DNA of 42,560 bases from Spirochaetaceae bacterium. GTDB taxonomy: Bacteria > Spirochaetota > Spirochaetia > DSM-27196 > SLST01. The translations under genes and the position numbers were made by a program. Positions 34,907 through 42,560 of this stretch are shown one piece after another; the stretch's first letter is position 1; each line of letters opens with the position of its first letter. Below the pieces are notes generated by a model that had not been told where the DNA came from, searched no databases, and worked only from the letters and a program-made list of their open reading frames with translations. The stretch is from NCBI GenBank assembly GCA_007118855.1, contig SKQU01000042.1:1-42560 (forward strand), written 5' to 3'.

Positions 34907-34935
34907 ATGCTACCAGACCGGGGCCTGCGACACAA
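34907..34935 (-). promoter_or_regulatory. Promoter of the hydroxyacid dehydrogenase gene
   Basis: On the minus strand TTGTGT (34935-34930) and TAGCAT (34912-34907) are 17 bases apart. The predicted transcript start is about two bases before the ATG at 34898. The GGAGG between the -10 box and the ATG would then not be in the transcript, so if that GGAGG is used another promoter must exist. Confidence 0.4.
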
Positions 34936-34950
34936 GGGAGTCGCCGCGCC

Positions 34951-36090
34951 TCAGTCCGCGCCTCGGTTCTTCTCGTCGTCCGCCGGATAGCTTGCCGGAA
35001 AGCCGGCGGCAAGGCCTGTGGGCCCGGGTACCCTGGTTCCCGCGAGGAGCTTGATCCGCGCAAATACCGAGTCGAGGGTATCGCTTTTCACCTCCATCCG
35101 GTGGTAGTCGGTGCCGGGCAGTTGCGCCGTCTCGTAGTTGCGGTAGCGCAGGTACTTGCGGCTGCGGGTTTCGTCGAACCAGTGGACCAGGGTGATCCGC
35201 TCGTCGGCGATCTCGAGGCAGGTCATGCCGCGCTTCCCGATCACCGTTCCCGAGTTGAACAGACAGGGCACCACGAGGTTCGCATTGTAGAGGCTCGACG
35301 GCGAGTCGAAGTCGTCCGGGTCGACCCGCTCGAGCTCAGAGCGATACTCTTCGATCTTCCGCTCGATTTTGTGCTGCTTCTTCACCGAGACCTTTGGATA
35401 CTTGCGGCACAGTCGCTCGATCTCGAACTTGAGTGAATCGACCCTGCTCATCGACTCGAACAGCGGCCGGTGAGTGTGGCCGATGATCGAGAGTACCTTG
35501 TTGGCCGAGGCGAACTCGTAGATTCGCTCCTCGGTCCGGAACCGCTTGCGGCTGTCGTGCGCGACGGAGTAGTTGCGGATCTTCAGCGGATTCGCGAAGT
35601 ATCGCAGGCCGAACCCGTAGAGCTTGTTGAACCGCTCGAACCGTCGGGTCGTCTGGTGCCCGTGCAGGATGAATATCGAGTTGTCGTGATGGGAGAAGCG
35701 TAACGCCTCTCCGATCCGGAACGGATGGTCGCCGCGGGTGATGAGATCCATGTCATGGTTCCCCACGAGTCGCAGCAGCCTGTGATCCCGCTCAAAGGAC
35801 TCAAAGAGGTCGTAGACGGCGCTCCACCGGTTCATGATGTCCGGCAGCCGAAAACGCTGCAGTTCCTCAATGTCGCCGTTCAGGATGAGCTTGAACCGGT
35901 TCTCCTGGTAGTGGCGATCAAGAACGGTCAGAAAGAGACCGGAATTCGGCAGAAAGTCGTCGGTCCGGGTGCCGTTGCCGAGGTGGAGGTCACTGAAGAT
36001 CACGATTCTGGCTCCGGGATCAAGCATCGTGACGGGCGTCGCACGGTAGAGGTCGGTAAGGTTCCGGAAACTGAACGAATCACCACCCAT
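34951..36090 (-). CDS. Calcineurin-type metallophosphoesterase
   Basis: A 379-residue cytoplasmic protein with all metal-site motifs of the family in order: SDLHLG (about residue 33), NGDIEEL, VGNHDMD, HGHQTTRR and IGHTHRP. A basic, coiled insert (FEIERLCRKYPKVSVKKQHKIERKIEEYRSE) sits before the last third, and the C-terminus (about the last 40 residues) looks disordered. The substrate is unknown; both nucleotide and phospholipid-sugar pyrophosphates are cleaved by relatives. The ATG at 36090 follows GGAGAG. It is divergent from the beta-mannosidase gene. Confidence 0.85.
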   Translation of the reverse strand: MGGDSFSFRNLTDLYRATPVTMLDPGARIVIFSDLHLGNGTRTDDFLPNSGLFLTVLDRHYQENRFKLILNGDIEELQRFRLPDIMNRWSAVYDLFESFERDHRLLRLVGNHDMDLITRGDHPFRIGEALRFSHHDNSIFILHGHQTTRRFERFNKLYGFGLRYFANPLKIRNYSVAHDSRKRFRTEERIYEFASANKVLSIIGHTHRPLFESMSRVDSLKFEIERLCRKYPKVSVKKQHKIERKIEEYRSELERVDPDDFDSPSSLYNANLVVPCLFNSGTVIGKRGMTCLEIADERITLVHWFDETRSRKYLRYRNYETAQLPGTDYHRMEVKSDTLDSVFARIKLLAGTRVPGPTGLAAGFPASYPADDEKNRGAD

Positions 36091-36127
36091 GCTCTCCAGG
36101 CCTCCTCAGGCGCCTGCCGACGGGAGC

Positions 36128-36156
36128 TTCCCTACCAGTCAAAAGGCTGATATAGT
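36128..36156 (+). promoter_or_regulatory. Promoter and ribosome binding site of the GH2 gene
   Basis: TATAGT (36151-36156) with a modest -35, TTCCCT (36128-36133), 17 bases upstream. The leader is about 14 bases and carries AAGGAG five bases before the ATG at 36177. Confidence 0.5.
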
Positions 36157-36176
36157 TCGCGCACGAAGGAGCACGA

Positions 36177-38780
36177 ATGACCCGTCTCGATCTATCCGGC
36201 ATCTGGTCGCTGACCGCGCTTGAGGCAGATCATGCTCGCGTACCGGACACCATAGCCAATCAAAGCATACCTGCTCAGATCCCCGGTGACAATCTCTCGG
36301 CCCTCCATCGTGCAGGGCTGATCGCCGACCCCTACTTCGGGATGAACGAGCTCGAGCTCCAGTGGATCGGCCGAACCGACTGGAAACTCGAGCGGAGCTT
36401 CGACCTCGAGTCCACATTCGCCGATTCCGCGGGTGTCCGTTTCAGGGCCGACAGTCTCGACACGATCGCCGAGATCGCGATCAACGGCCGGTCCATCGGC
36501 TCTTCTGAGAACATGTTCACCGCGGTGGACATGCCCGTGCCTCCCGGAGTCCTGCAGTCCGGCGCGAACACCATCGTGATCACCTTCCGCTCCGCGGAGC
36601 TCACGGCCGTCGAACGCGCCGCCCGTCTGCCCTACCCGATTCCGCATACGACGAACCCGGTTCAGTCGCCCCACCGCAACCTCGTGCGCAAGGTGCAATG
36701 TCACTCCGGCTGGGACTGGGGACCGTGTTTCATGGTCTGCGGGATCAACGGAACGATCGAGCTCGTCGGCTCAGACGAGCCGTACCTGAGCTATGCGCCC
36801 GCGATGGCGCTTCTGGAGAACGGACGGTGGGTCGTCCGTGTAGAGCCCCGCATGCAGCTGCCGGTCGCCGGAGGGCGAGCGTACCGCGGGACACTGAGCG
36901 TAACAGTGTACGACCCGGGGGGGACAGCCTGCGCCGGGACGACCACAGAGGTCTCGCTTGATCCGCGCCTGGCGGGCGGCGAGGAGTGCGCCCCGGTCGA
37001 GCTCCACGTGCGCGACCCGCAGCTGTGGTGGCCGAACGGCTTCGGCGACCAGCCGCTGTATCGCGTCGTCGTCGAGGGTTTCGGCAGTCGAGTCGAGCGC
37101 ATTGTCGGCTTTCGAACGCTGGAAGTGCGCCGGGATCCGGACGAGCAAGGCGAGAGCTTCACCTTCGTCGTCAACGAGGTCCCGGTTTTTGCGAAGGGAG
37201 CGAACTGGATTCCCCAGGATGCGATGCCGGGGAACGCATCGCTGGAACAGCTGCGCTGGCTGCTCGAGTCCGCCCGTGATGCCAATATGAACATGCTGCG
37301 GGTGTGGGGCGGCGGCACATACGAGTCCGACCGCTTCTACGAGCTGTGCGACGAGCTCGGTCTGATGATATGGCAGGACTTCATGTTCTCCTGCGCGCTC
37401 TACCCGTCCGACCTGGAGTTTCTCGACGGCGTGCGTCGCGAGGTGACGCATCAGGTCCTGCGCCTGAAGGACCACGCCTCGCTCGCGCTCTGGTGCGGCA
37501 ACAACGAGAACGTCGGCTCGCTCGGCTGGTTCGAGGAATCGCGCAGGAACCGCGACCGGTATATCGTCGACTACGACCGCCTCAACGAGGGCGTCGTCGG
37601 CTTGACCTGCCGCACGCTCGACCCGTCCCGGCTCTTCTGGCCGAGCTCGCCGACCGATGGTCCGGACGAGTACTCGGACGACTGGAAGGCCGACGAGAAG
37701 GGCGACATGCACTACTGGAGCGTATGGCACGGCGGAGAACCGTTCAGCTCATACCGTACCGTGGTGCCTCGTTTCTGCAGCGAGTTCGGGTTCCAGTCGT
37801 TTCCGTCGTTGTCCGGCGTGGAGACCTATACACACCAGTCGCATCACAACGTCACCGCGCCGCAGATGGAGCACCATCAACGCAACGCCCGCGGAAACAC
37901 GATCATCCTGCAGACGATGTCCCGCTATTACCGGTTCCCCGATTCCTTTGACGAGCAGCTCTACCTCAGCCAGGTCCAGCAGGCCCACGCGATCCGCACC
38001 GCCGTGGAATACTGGCGGGCCAGACGTCCGCGCTGCATGGGGGCCCTGTACTGGCAGCTCAACGATACGTGGCCGGTCGCCTCCTGGGCCTCAATCGAAT
38101 ACGGGGGCAAGTGGAAGCTCCTGCACTACTGCGCGAGACGGTTCTTCGCCCCGGTGATGATCGCCGCCATCCCGGTGGACGCAGACCGACTCGCACTCGA
38201 CCGCGAGGAAGAGCCGGCGGCCGGCTGGGACATCTTCCTCGTGAACGATCGTCGGCAATCAACGAGCGGAGACCTGACCGTACGTGTCATCGGCTTTGAC
38301 GGGACGGTCTTCCACCAACAGACGCAGAACGACATCTCGATCAGCCCGGGCAGCAGCACGAAACTGCACCATCTCGCGGCACGCGACCTCACGACCGAGC
38401 GAACCGCATGCTTCGGTCTTTTCGAGTGGAGCGCAAACGGCAGCGAATCGGCGTCGGATTCGGTTCGCACACAGGTCTTCTTCGCTCCTCCCAAGAGCTG
38501 TCGAACCGAACAGCCACAGATCGTTGCCGAAGTGACGCGCGACGACCGGGGTCTGTCGATCACGCTCGCAACGGATCTGCCTGCCTTCGACGTCGCACTC
38601 GACCTCGGCAATCTGCCCGGGCGCTTCACCGACAATATGCTGACACTCCTGCCCGACGTGCCGGTCACCGTGGACTGGATCGCAACAGAGGATCTGCCGG
38701 ATACCGACGATATCGGCAACAGACTGGCGATCCGGTCGCTGAACGGGACCGGACTGCCCTGGAGGCCCCATGAAGATTGA
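36177..38780 (+). CDS. Glycoside hydrolase family 2, beta-mannosidase-like
   Basis: An 867-residue enzyme that should remove beta-linked mannose from oligosaccharides. The domains run from an N-terminal sugar-binding jelly-roll (IQ..GDNLSALHRAGLI.DPYFG.NE) through an immunoglobulin-like domain to a TIM barrel. The barrel contains the acid/base Glu444 (WCGNNEN) and the nucleophile Glu536 (FCSEFGFQSFPS). WEYWRARRP-type and GALYWQLNDTWPV blocks near residue 620 are typical of beta-mannosidases. A C-terminal beta domain follows. No signal peptide is seen, so it acts in the cytoplasm on imported sugars. It overlaps the isomerase-like gene by 11 bases. No sugar transporter lies in the window. Confidence 0.92.
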   Translation: MTRLDLSGIWSLTALEADHARVPDTIANQSIPAQIPGDNLSALHRAGLIADPYFGMNELELQWIGRTDWKLERSFDLESTFADSAGVRFRADSLDTIAEIAINGRSIGSSENMFTAVDMPVPPGVLQSGANTIVITFRSAELTAVERAARLPYPIPHTTNPVQSPHRNLVRKVQCHSGWDWGPCFMVCGINGTIELVGSDEPYLSYAPAMALLENGRWVVRVEPRMQLPVAGGRAYRGTLSVTVYDPGGTACAGTTTEVSLDPRLAGGEECAPVELHVRDPQLWWPNGFGDQPLYRVVVEGFGSRVERIVGFRTLEVRRDPDEQGESFTFVVNEVPVFAKGANWIPQDAMPGNASLEQLRWLLESARDANMNMLRVWGGGTYESDRFYELCDELGLMIWQDFMFSCALYPSDLEFLDGVRREVTHQVLRLKDHASLALWCGNNENVGSLGWFEESRRNRDRYIVDYDRLNEGVVGLTCRTLDPSRLFWPSSPTDGPDEYSDDWKADEKGDMHYWSVWHGGEPFSSYRTVVPRFCSEFGFQSFPSLSGVETYTHQSHHNVTAPQMEHHQRNARGNTIILQTMSRYYRFPDSFDEQLYLSQVQQAHAIRTAVEYWRARRPRCMGALYWQLNDTWPVASWASIEYGGKWKLLHYCARRFFAPVMIAAIPVDADRLALDREEEPAAGWDIFLVNDRRQSTSGDLTVRVIGFDGTVFHQQTQNDISISPGSSTKLHHLAARDLTTERTACFGLFEWSANGSESASDSVRTQVFFAPPKSCRTEQPQIVAEVTRDDRGLSITLATDLPAFDVALDLGNLPGRFTDNMLTLLPDVPVTVDWIATEDLPDTDDIGNRLAIRSLNGTGLPWRPHED

Positions 38781-39546
38781 ACAGGTAGCCGCCCAGCTGT
38801 ACACACTTCGCGACCACCTCAACACGAGCGAACAGATACGCAAGACGCTGCGGCAGGTCCGGAAGATCGGGTATCAGGCGGTGCAGATCTCCGGTATCGG
38901 ACCCGTTGACCCGAAGGAGCTCGCGTCTATTCTCGACGGGGAAGGCCTGCAATGCTGCGCAACGCACGAGAATGCTCAGGTCATACTCGAGACCCCCGAA
39001 GCGGTCGTGGAGAAGCTCTCGATCCTCGGCTGCCTGCATACCGCCTACCCCTACCCCGCCGACGTCGACTTCTCCTCCATGCGTGCCCTGAAGGCCTTCG
39101 TCAAACAGCTCGACGCCGCCGGCGCCGTGCTGCGAGCGGGAGGCAAGACGCTCAGCTATCACAACCACGACATCGAGTTTCGCAGGGTCCGGGACCACCT
39201 GATCCTCGAGTTCATCTACGACAATACCAACCCGGACCATCTGAAGGCAGAGCTCGACACCCACTGGGTGCAGGCCGGCGGAGCGAACACCGCGGCCTGG
39301 TGCCGCCGGCTGTCGGGACGTATGCCCCTGATCCACCTCAAGGATTACGCCATCGATGCGGACCGCCGACGCCGGTTCGCGGAAGTCGGTTCCGGGAACA
39401 TGGACTGGACCGGAATCATCGCCGCCGCGGATGCCGCAGGATGCCGGTGGTTCATCGTGGAGCAGGACGGCGACTGGGTGAACAACGATCCGTTCAAGAG
39501 CCTGAAGCTGAGCTTCCGGTATCTGAAGGATATGGCGAGCGGGTAG
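38770..39546 (+). CDS. Sugar phosphate isomerase/epimerase-like TIM barrel protein
   Basis: A 258-residue protein of the xylose-isomerase-like TIM-barrel family (AP_endonuc_2). Candidate metal ligands are visible: His in YHNHDIEF, Glu and Asp in AELDTHW, His in PLIHLKDY, and Glu in FIVEQD. GSGNMDWTGIIAAADAAG before the last of these is a common block in this family. Members isomerise or epimerise sugars and inositols, or dehydrate them. It overlaps the beta-mannosidase gene by 11 bases, suggesting that it processes the released sugar, which is inference. Confidence 0.88.
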   Translation: MKIEQVAAQLYTLRDHLNTSEQIRKTLRQVRKIGYQAVQISGIGPVDPKELASILDGEGLQCCATHENAQVILETPEAVVEKLSILGCLHTAYPYPADVDFSSMRALKAFVKQLDAAGAVLRAGGKTLSYHNHDIEFRRVRDHLILEFIYDNTNPDHLKAELDTHWVQAGGANTAAWCRRLSGRMPLIHLKDYAIDADRRRRFAEVGSGNMDWTGIIAAADAAGCRWFIVEQDGDWVNNDPFKSLKLSFRYLKDMASG

Positions 39547-39575
39547 AACAGACGACGGTAGATCACGGGAACGGA

Positions 39576-40604
39576 CTACTTGATCCTCTTGCGCAGCTTG
39601 CGCATGGAGACTGACCGGGCCTGCGAACCGTGATGCTGCCCCTCACCGGTCGCGGCCTCGACGGTCCGGGCCCGTTTGCCGACGATCACGAGGAAGACGG
39701 CCCCGGCGACGATCATGCCGAGGCTGTAGAGCTGGCTCGGGATCAGGTTGAGCGGCGACTGGACGAAGTAGACCGGCAGCCCGGTATCGGCGAGCCTGAC
39801 GGCGAAATCCTCGGCAGCAATCGGCACGCGGAAGTAATCGATGACGTACCTGACGACCCCGTATCCAATCAGGTAGAAGCCGACGATGAACCCGTCAAAG
39901 GGCTTGTGCTTGCGAACGAAGAACCAGACGATCAGCCACAGCAGGACGCCTTCGGTCGCAGCCTCATAGAGCTGCGTTGGATGGCGGGGCAGATTTACCA
40001 GCGCATCGGCGGCGGAGACCTCGATGCCCACGTCGGCAGCCCACTCCTGTACCCATGGCTCCGCGGCGGGAAAACGCCGTGCTCCGGGGAACAGCACACC
40101 CCAGGAGGCACGGGTGACACGGCCGTAGAGCTCGGCATTGATGAAGTTGCCGATACGCCCGAAGGTGTACCCGAGAGGGATACCGCAGAGCAGCATGTCA
40201 CCCCAGTCGAGAATCGCGATCCGGTCCCGGTGCTTCCTTGCGTACAGCACGAATCCCACGACCGCGCCAACGAGCCCGCCATAGTAGTTCATCCCCTGCA
40301 ACCCCACGAACCGTCCGTCGCGAAAGGGCCAGAAGATGAGCCACGGCTGTCGCCAGTAGATACCGGTCGGCTCGAAGAAGAGGGCGGAGAAGATCCGGGC
40401 CCCCACGAGCAATCCGATGATACCCCAGAAGAAGAAGTTGATGATCGTGTCCTGGTCCACGCCCAGCTTGCGCTGCCGGACCTGTGCCATGAACAGAAGG
40501 TAGGACACCCCGAACGCGATGAGGTACATCAGGCCATACCATCGAAAGGGCAGACCGGGGATGATCTCAGCTCGCAGCCACGCAGGAAATGGTATGTAGA
40601 TCAA
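39576..40604 (-). CDS. lgt: Prolipoprotein diacylglyceryl transferase
   Basis: Transfers diacylglycerol from phosphatidylglycerol to the lipobox Cys of prolipoproteins; it would act on the two lipoproteins of this window. The 342-residue membrane protein has seven or so helices and the Lgt signature GRIGNFINAELYGRVT. A Lys/Arg-rich tail follows. At the position of E. coli His103 (FHGG) it reads YYGG, so that His is replaced by Tyr. I choose a TTG start at 40604 because AAGGAGG lies eight bases upstream and the N-terminus (IYIPFPAWLRAEIIPGLPFRWYGLMY) is the family norm. An upstream in-frame ATG at 40643 overlaps the -10 box. Confidence 0.93.
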   Translation of the reverse strand: MIYIPFPAWLRAEIIPGLPFRWYGLMYLIAFGVSYLLFMAQVRQRKLGVDQDTIINFFFWGIIGLLVGARIFSALFFEPTGIYWRQPWLIFWPFRDGRFVGLQGMNYYGGLVGAVVGFVLYARKHRDRIAILDWGDMLLCGIPLGYTFGRIGNFINAELYGRVTRASWGVLFPGARRFPAAEPWVQEWAADVGIEVSAADALVNLPRHPTQLYEAATEGVLLWLIVWFFVRKHKPFDGFIVGFYLIGYGVVRYVIDYFRVPIAAEDFAVRLADTGLPVYFVQSPLNLIPSQLYSLGMIVAGAVFLVIVGKRARTVEAATGEGQHHGSQARSVSMRKLRKRIK

Positions 40605-40627
40605 ACTGGCATCCTCCTTCGCCGAAG

Positions 40628-40633
40628 AGTATA
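40628..40633 (-). promoter_or_regulatory. -10 box of lgt
   Basis: On the minus strand TATACT (40633-40628) gives a leader of about 17 bases, starting near 40621, that includes AAGGAGG. The -35 (AGTCGC at the 17-base spacing) is poor. The leader also holds a four-codon out-of-frame ORF (ATG CCA GTT TGA) whose stop overlaps the TTG start of lgt. Confidence 0.5.
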
Positions 40634-40764
40634 GTGGCATCCGCGCCTGCGCGACTACCGGCGGTTCCGTACGGGCTGGCGTCGGCGGTGTTCTGGCCGG
40701 CGGCCCTTTACGCCCGGCGCCCGGGCTGATACGCTCGAACAACCGATTCGAGCAAGGAGGATCA

Positions 40765-41595
40765 GTGGCGGTAGCAACCCTGCGTTCCACGGTGCGCCTG
40801 AACTGCGGCGCGCGCATGCCGATGTTCGGGCTGGGCTGCACACCGACGGAACGGGGTGGCGAGACGGTGCGGGCCGTTGGGGCGGCGCTCGCGGCTGGGT
40901 ACCGCCTGATCGATACAGCGAGTGTCTACGAGAATGAGGCCGACGTCGGGCGCGCCCTGCGCAGTACGGCAATACCGCGCGCGGACATCTTTCTCTCTAC
41001 GAAGGTCTGGAACTCCGATCTGGGGTACGACCGGACCCTCGCCGCCTTCGACCGCTCGCTCGAGCTGTTGGGCGTCGAGTATGTCGACCTCTACCTCATC
41101 CACTGGCCGTTGATCCGCCTGCGAAGAGAGAGCTGGCGGGCCCTGGGAAAACTGCTCGAGGACGGTCGCTGTCGGGCGATCGGCGTGAGTAATTTCGCCA
41201 TCAGACACCTCGAGGAGATCGTCTCGGAGACCGGTTCGGTACCGGCGGTCAACCAGGTGGAGTTCAACCCGTTCCTCAATCAGCGGCGCCTGCACGAGTG
41301 GTGCCGGCGCAAGGACATTCTGCTGCAGACGCACACACCGCTCTCACGCCATCTTCGGCGGCGCGCCCGACACCTGCACGAGATGGCCGAACGGTACGGG
41401 AAGTCGATATCCCAGCTCATGGTGCGTTGGGCCCTGCAGAAGGGCGTCGGCGTACTCGTTCGGACGCTCGATCCGGCCGAGATAGCCGAACAGGCCGACG
41501 TGTTCGACTTCGAGATCTCGCTGCGCGACATCGATACGATGGACTCGTTACATGCGAACCTGCGCGTCGGATGGGATCCCACCAACGCGCCGTAG
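40765..41595 (+). CDS. Aldo/keto reductase
   Basis: A 276-residue NAD(P)H-dependent carbonyl reductase. The catalytic tetrad is present: Asp and Tyr in LIDTASVYENE, Lys in STKVWNSD and His in LIHWP. The GVSNF and NQVEFNPFL blocks also fit. The C-terminal IPKS motif and the following Arg, which bind the 2'-phosphate of NADPH in most members, are replaced (VLVRTLDPAEIAEQ). NADH use, or an altered cofactor grip, is therefore possible. The GTG start at 40765 has a strong AAGGAGG four bases upstream. It is divergent from lgt. Confidence 0.92.
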   Translation: MAVATLRSTVRLNCGARMPMFGLGCTPTERGGETVRAVGAALAAGYRLIDTASVYENEADVGRALRSTAIPRADIFLSTKVWNSDLGYDRTLAAFDRSLELLGVEYVDLYLIHWPLIRLRRESWRALGKLLEDGRCRAIGVSNFAIRHLEEIVSETGSVPAVNQVEFNPFLNQRRLHEWCRRKDILLQTHTPLSRHLRRRARHLHEMAERYGKSISQLMVRWALQKGVGVLVRTLDPAEIAEQADVFDFEISLRDIDTMDSLHANLRVGWDPTNAP

Positions 41596-41649
41596 GCGTC
41601 ACGCTAACGAGGGACAGTCATTCACCCGACAATCAGAGTGGAGACGTCC

Positions 41650-41826
41650 ATGAACGAGAGAGGAAGCCAGCGATGCACCGTCTGTGGAGAGGCGCTGGAC
41701 ACCGAACGAACGGAGGCTCGAGCGACGGTCGTCCGCGAGCGCAGGAAGGAGTACGTTCTTCGGCACTGTCCGCGATGCGCGACGCTCCTCGTCAGGGTCA
41801 GACCCGCACCGGTGCACGCGTGCTGA
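41650..41826 (+). CDS. Small zinc-ribbon protein
   Basis: A 58-residue protein with two CxxC knuckles (CTVCGEAL and CPRCATLL) separated by about 30 mostly basic residues. This arrangement would bind one zinc. The ATG at 41650 has GGAG seven bases upstream. It lies 54 bases after the aldo/keto reductase and 11 bases before the next gene on the same strand. The function is unknown; nucleic-acid or protein binding would be typical. Confidence 0.65.
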   Translation: MNERGSQRCTVCGEALDTERTEARATVVRERRKEYVLRHCPRCATLLVRVRPAPVHAC

Positions 41827-41837
41827 CGTGAACGACT

Positions 41838-42560
41838 ATGAGCGGGCAACCCGACTACGTCAGCTTCGACCCCAGAGGCAGAGATGAGGTCCTGTCTCAG
41901 ATCGGGAGTTTCGCTCCGAACGAACGCGCCCTCTTCCAGAGGCTGTGCGACGGTTGGTTGCCGCGGATCGATGTCGACCGGTTTCTGAGCGCAGCACAGA
42001 CGAGCGCCGAACAGGAGCGCAGCGCCCTCGAGCGGCTGATGGCGAAGCTTCGGACCGCTGAGATAGGGCTTCTCACGACACGGGCCGGCGCCTCCGGCCG
42101 CGAACCCCGTCACATCGTCCTCACCACGAAGGGGAGCCTGGAGTTCTGGGTCGCCGTCGTAGACGAGGCCATCGCGCGAATCCTCCAGACCGGCTTCCAC
42201 ATCCTGCCGTCCGAGCAGCGGCTTCGTGAGATGCGCTCGCTGCCCCCGGACTATTACATCGCGGATGCGGACTCTTCGCACCTGGTGATCTCTCAGGCAG
42301 AGCAGGCTGACACGGCGGTCATCTATCGCATCCGCCTCATGGGCAACTACCGCATCCTCTTCACACCCGGAACCACAGATGAGCTGCTTTCTCAGTCGGT
42401 ATCCACCCTCAGACGCGACCTCACCGAACGAGGTATCGTTGAGGAGCTCGCGAGACTCGCAAACACCAGTATTGGTGAGACCGTTCGTCGCATGGACAGC
42501 AGGGCGCCTGACGTCTGGCACGCTCTGACGACAACACTGGTGAAGGAACGCTCGACAATC
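41838..42560 (+). CDS. Unknown protein, possibly with a winged-helix region (3' end outside window)
   Basis: An open frame of 241 codons without a stop that runs off the window end. Residues about 28-105 (RALFQRLCDGWLPRIDVDRFL, ERSALERLMAKLRTAEIGLL, RHIVLTTKGSLEFWV) look like a winged-helix pattern. There is no signal peptide. The ATG at 41838 has no Shine-Dalgarno sequence and starts 11 bases after the zinc-ribbon stop, so coupling to that gene is likely. I do not recognise the family. Confidence 0.65.
   Translation, partial: MSGQPDYVSFDPRGRDEVLSQIGSFAPNERALFQRLCDGWLPRIDVDRFLSAAQTSAEQERSALERLMAKLRTAEIGLLTTRAGASGREPRHIVLTTKGSLEFWVAVVDEAIARILQTGFHILPSEQRLREMRSLPPDYYIADADSSHLVISQAEQADTAVIYRIRLMGNYRILFTPGTTDELLSQSVSTLRRDLTERGIVEELARLANTSIGETVRRMDSRAPDVWHALTTTLVKERSTI

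Overview
The window is strongly GC-rich chromosomal DNA from a diderm bacterium, most likely a free-living, high-GC member of the Spirochaetota. The best support for this is the block prfA-prmC-rel at 17462-21549, an order I know from Borrelia (BB0196-BB0198). The outer-membrane character (an OmpA-type protein, a predicted beta-barrel protein, lipoproteins and Lgt) agrees. The phylum is an inference and no 16S gene is present. I saw no tRNA, rRNA, CRISPR array, insertion sequence or prophage. Genes are packed very tightly; the largest non-coding gap is about 200 bases (29576-29776).

Layout. 62-2137: a receiver-PAS-GGDEF-EAL protein with a degenerate GGDEF motif. 2168-5772: a secreted zincin/propeller/barrel protein coupled to a small periplasmic protein. 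5796-7395: aroK-aroC of the shikimate pathway. 7398-9028 (minus): a membrane protein, a TIGR02757 protein and rubredoxin. 9096-12475: three exported proteins, two of them lipoproteins. 12476-22239: a long co-directional run with mostly overlapping ends: ABC-F ATPase, FAD-linked oxidase, exonuclease III, rhomboid protease, RF1, RF1 methyltransferase, Rel, a 73-residue orphan histidine-kinase DHp-like protein and TrmL. 22271-23362: a lone NeuB-type synthase. 23352-26075 (minus): aconitase. 26183-29575: a 1130-residue fusion of 2-oxoacid dehydrogenase E1alpha, E1beta, a lipoyl domain and ketoacyl-ACP synthase III. A hairpin-rich leader and an SDR dehydrogenase follow. 30670-36090: an unrecognised acidic protein, an OmpA-family protein, a MATE transporter, a beta-hydroxyacid dehydrogenase and a metallophosphoesterase. 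36177-39546: a GH2 beta-mannosidase-like enzyme coupled to a sugar isomerase-like TIM barrel. 39576-40604 (minus): lgt. 40765 to the end: an aldo/keto reductase, a zinc ribbon and a truncated unknown.

The most striking gene is the fusion at 26183-29575. It joins oxidative decarboxylation of a (probably branched-chain) 2-oxoacid to the condensing enzyme that starts fatty-acid synthesis, with a lipoyl domain between them and no E2 acyltransferase domain. All catalytic residues I can check are present, so the protein could make and load the fatty-acid primer directly. The path of the acyl group is inference.

Promoters are unusually readable. Several genes have a TATACT-like -10 box placed so that transcription should start 0-4 bases before the start codon (62, 5796, 9028 minus, 9096, 22271, 31424, 34898 minus). 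Others (7559 minus, 26183, 36177, 40604 minus, 40765) have clear Shine-Dalgarno sequences. Two divergent gene pairs (9028/9096 and 26075/26183) have back-to-back promoters with overlapping -35 boxes.
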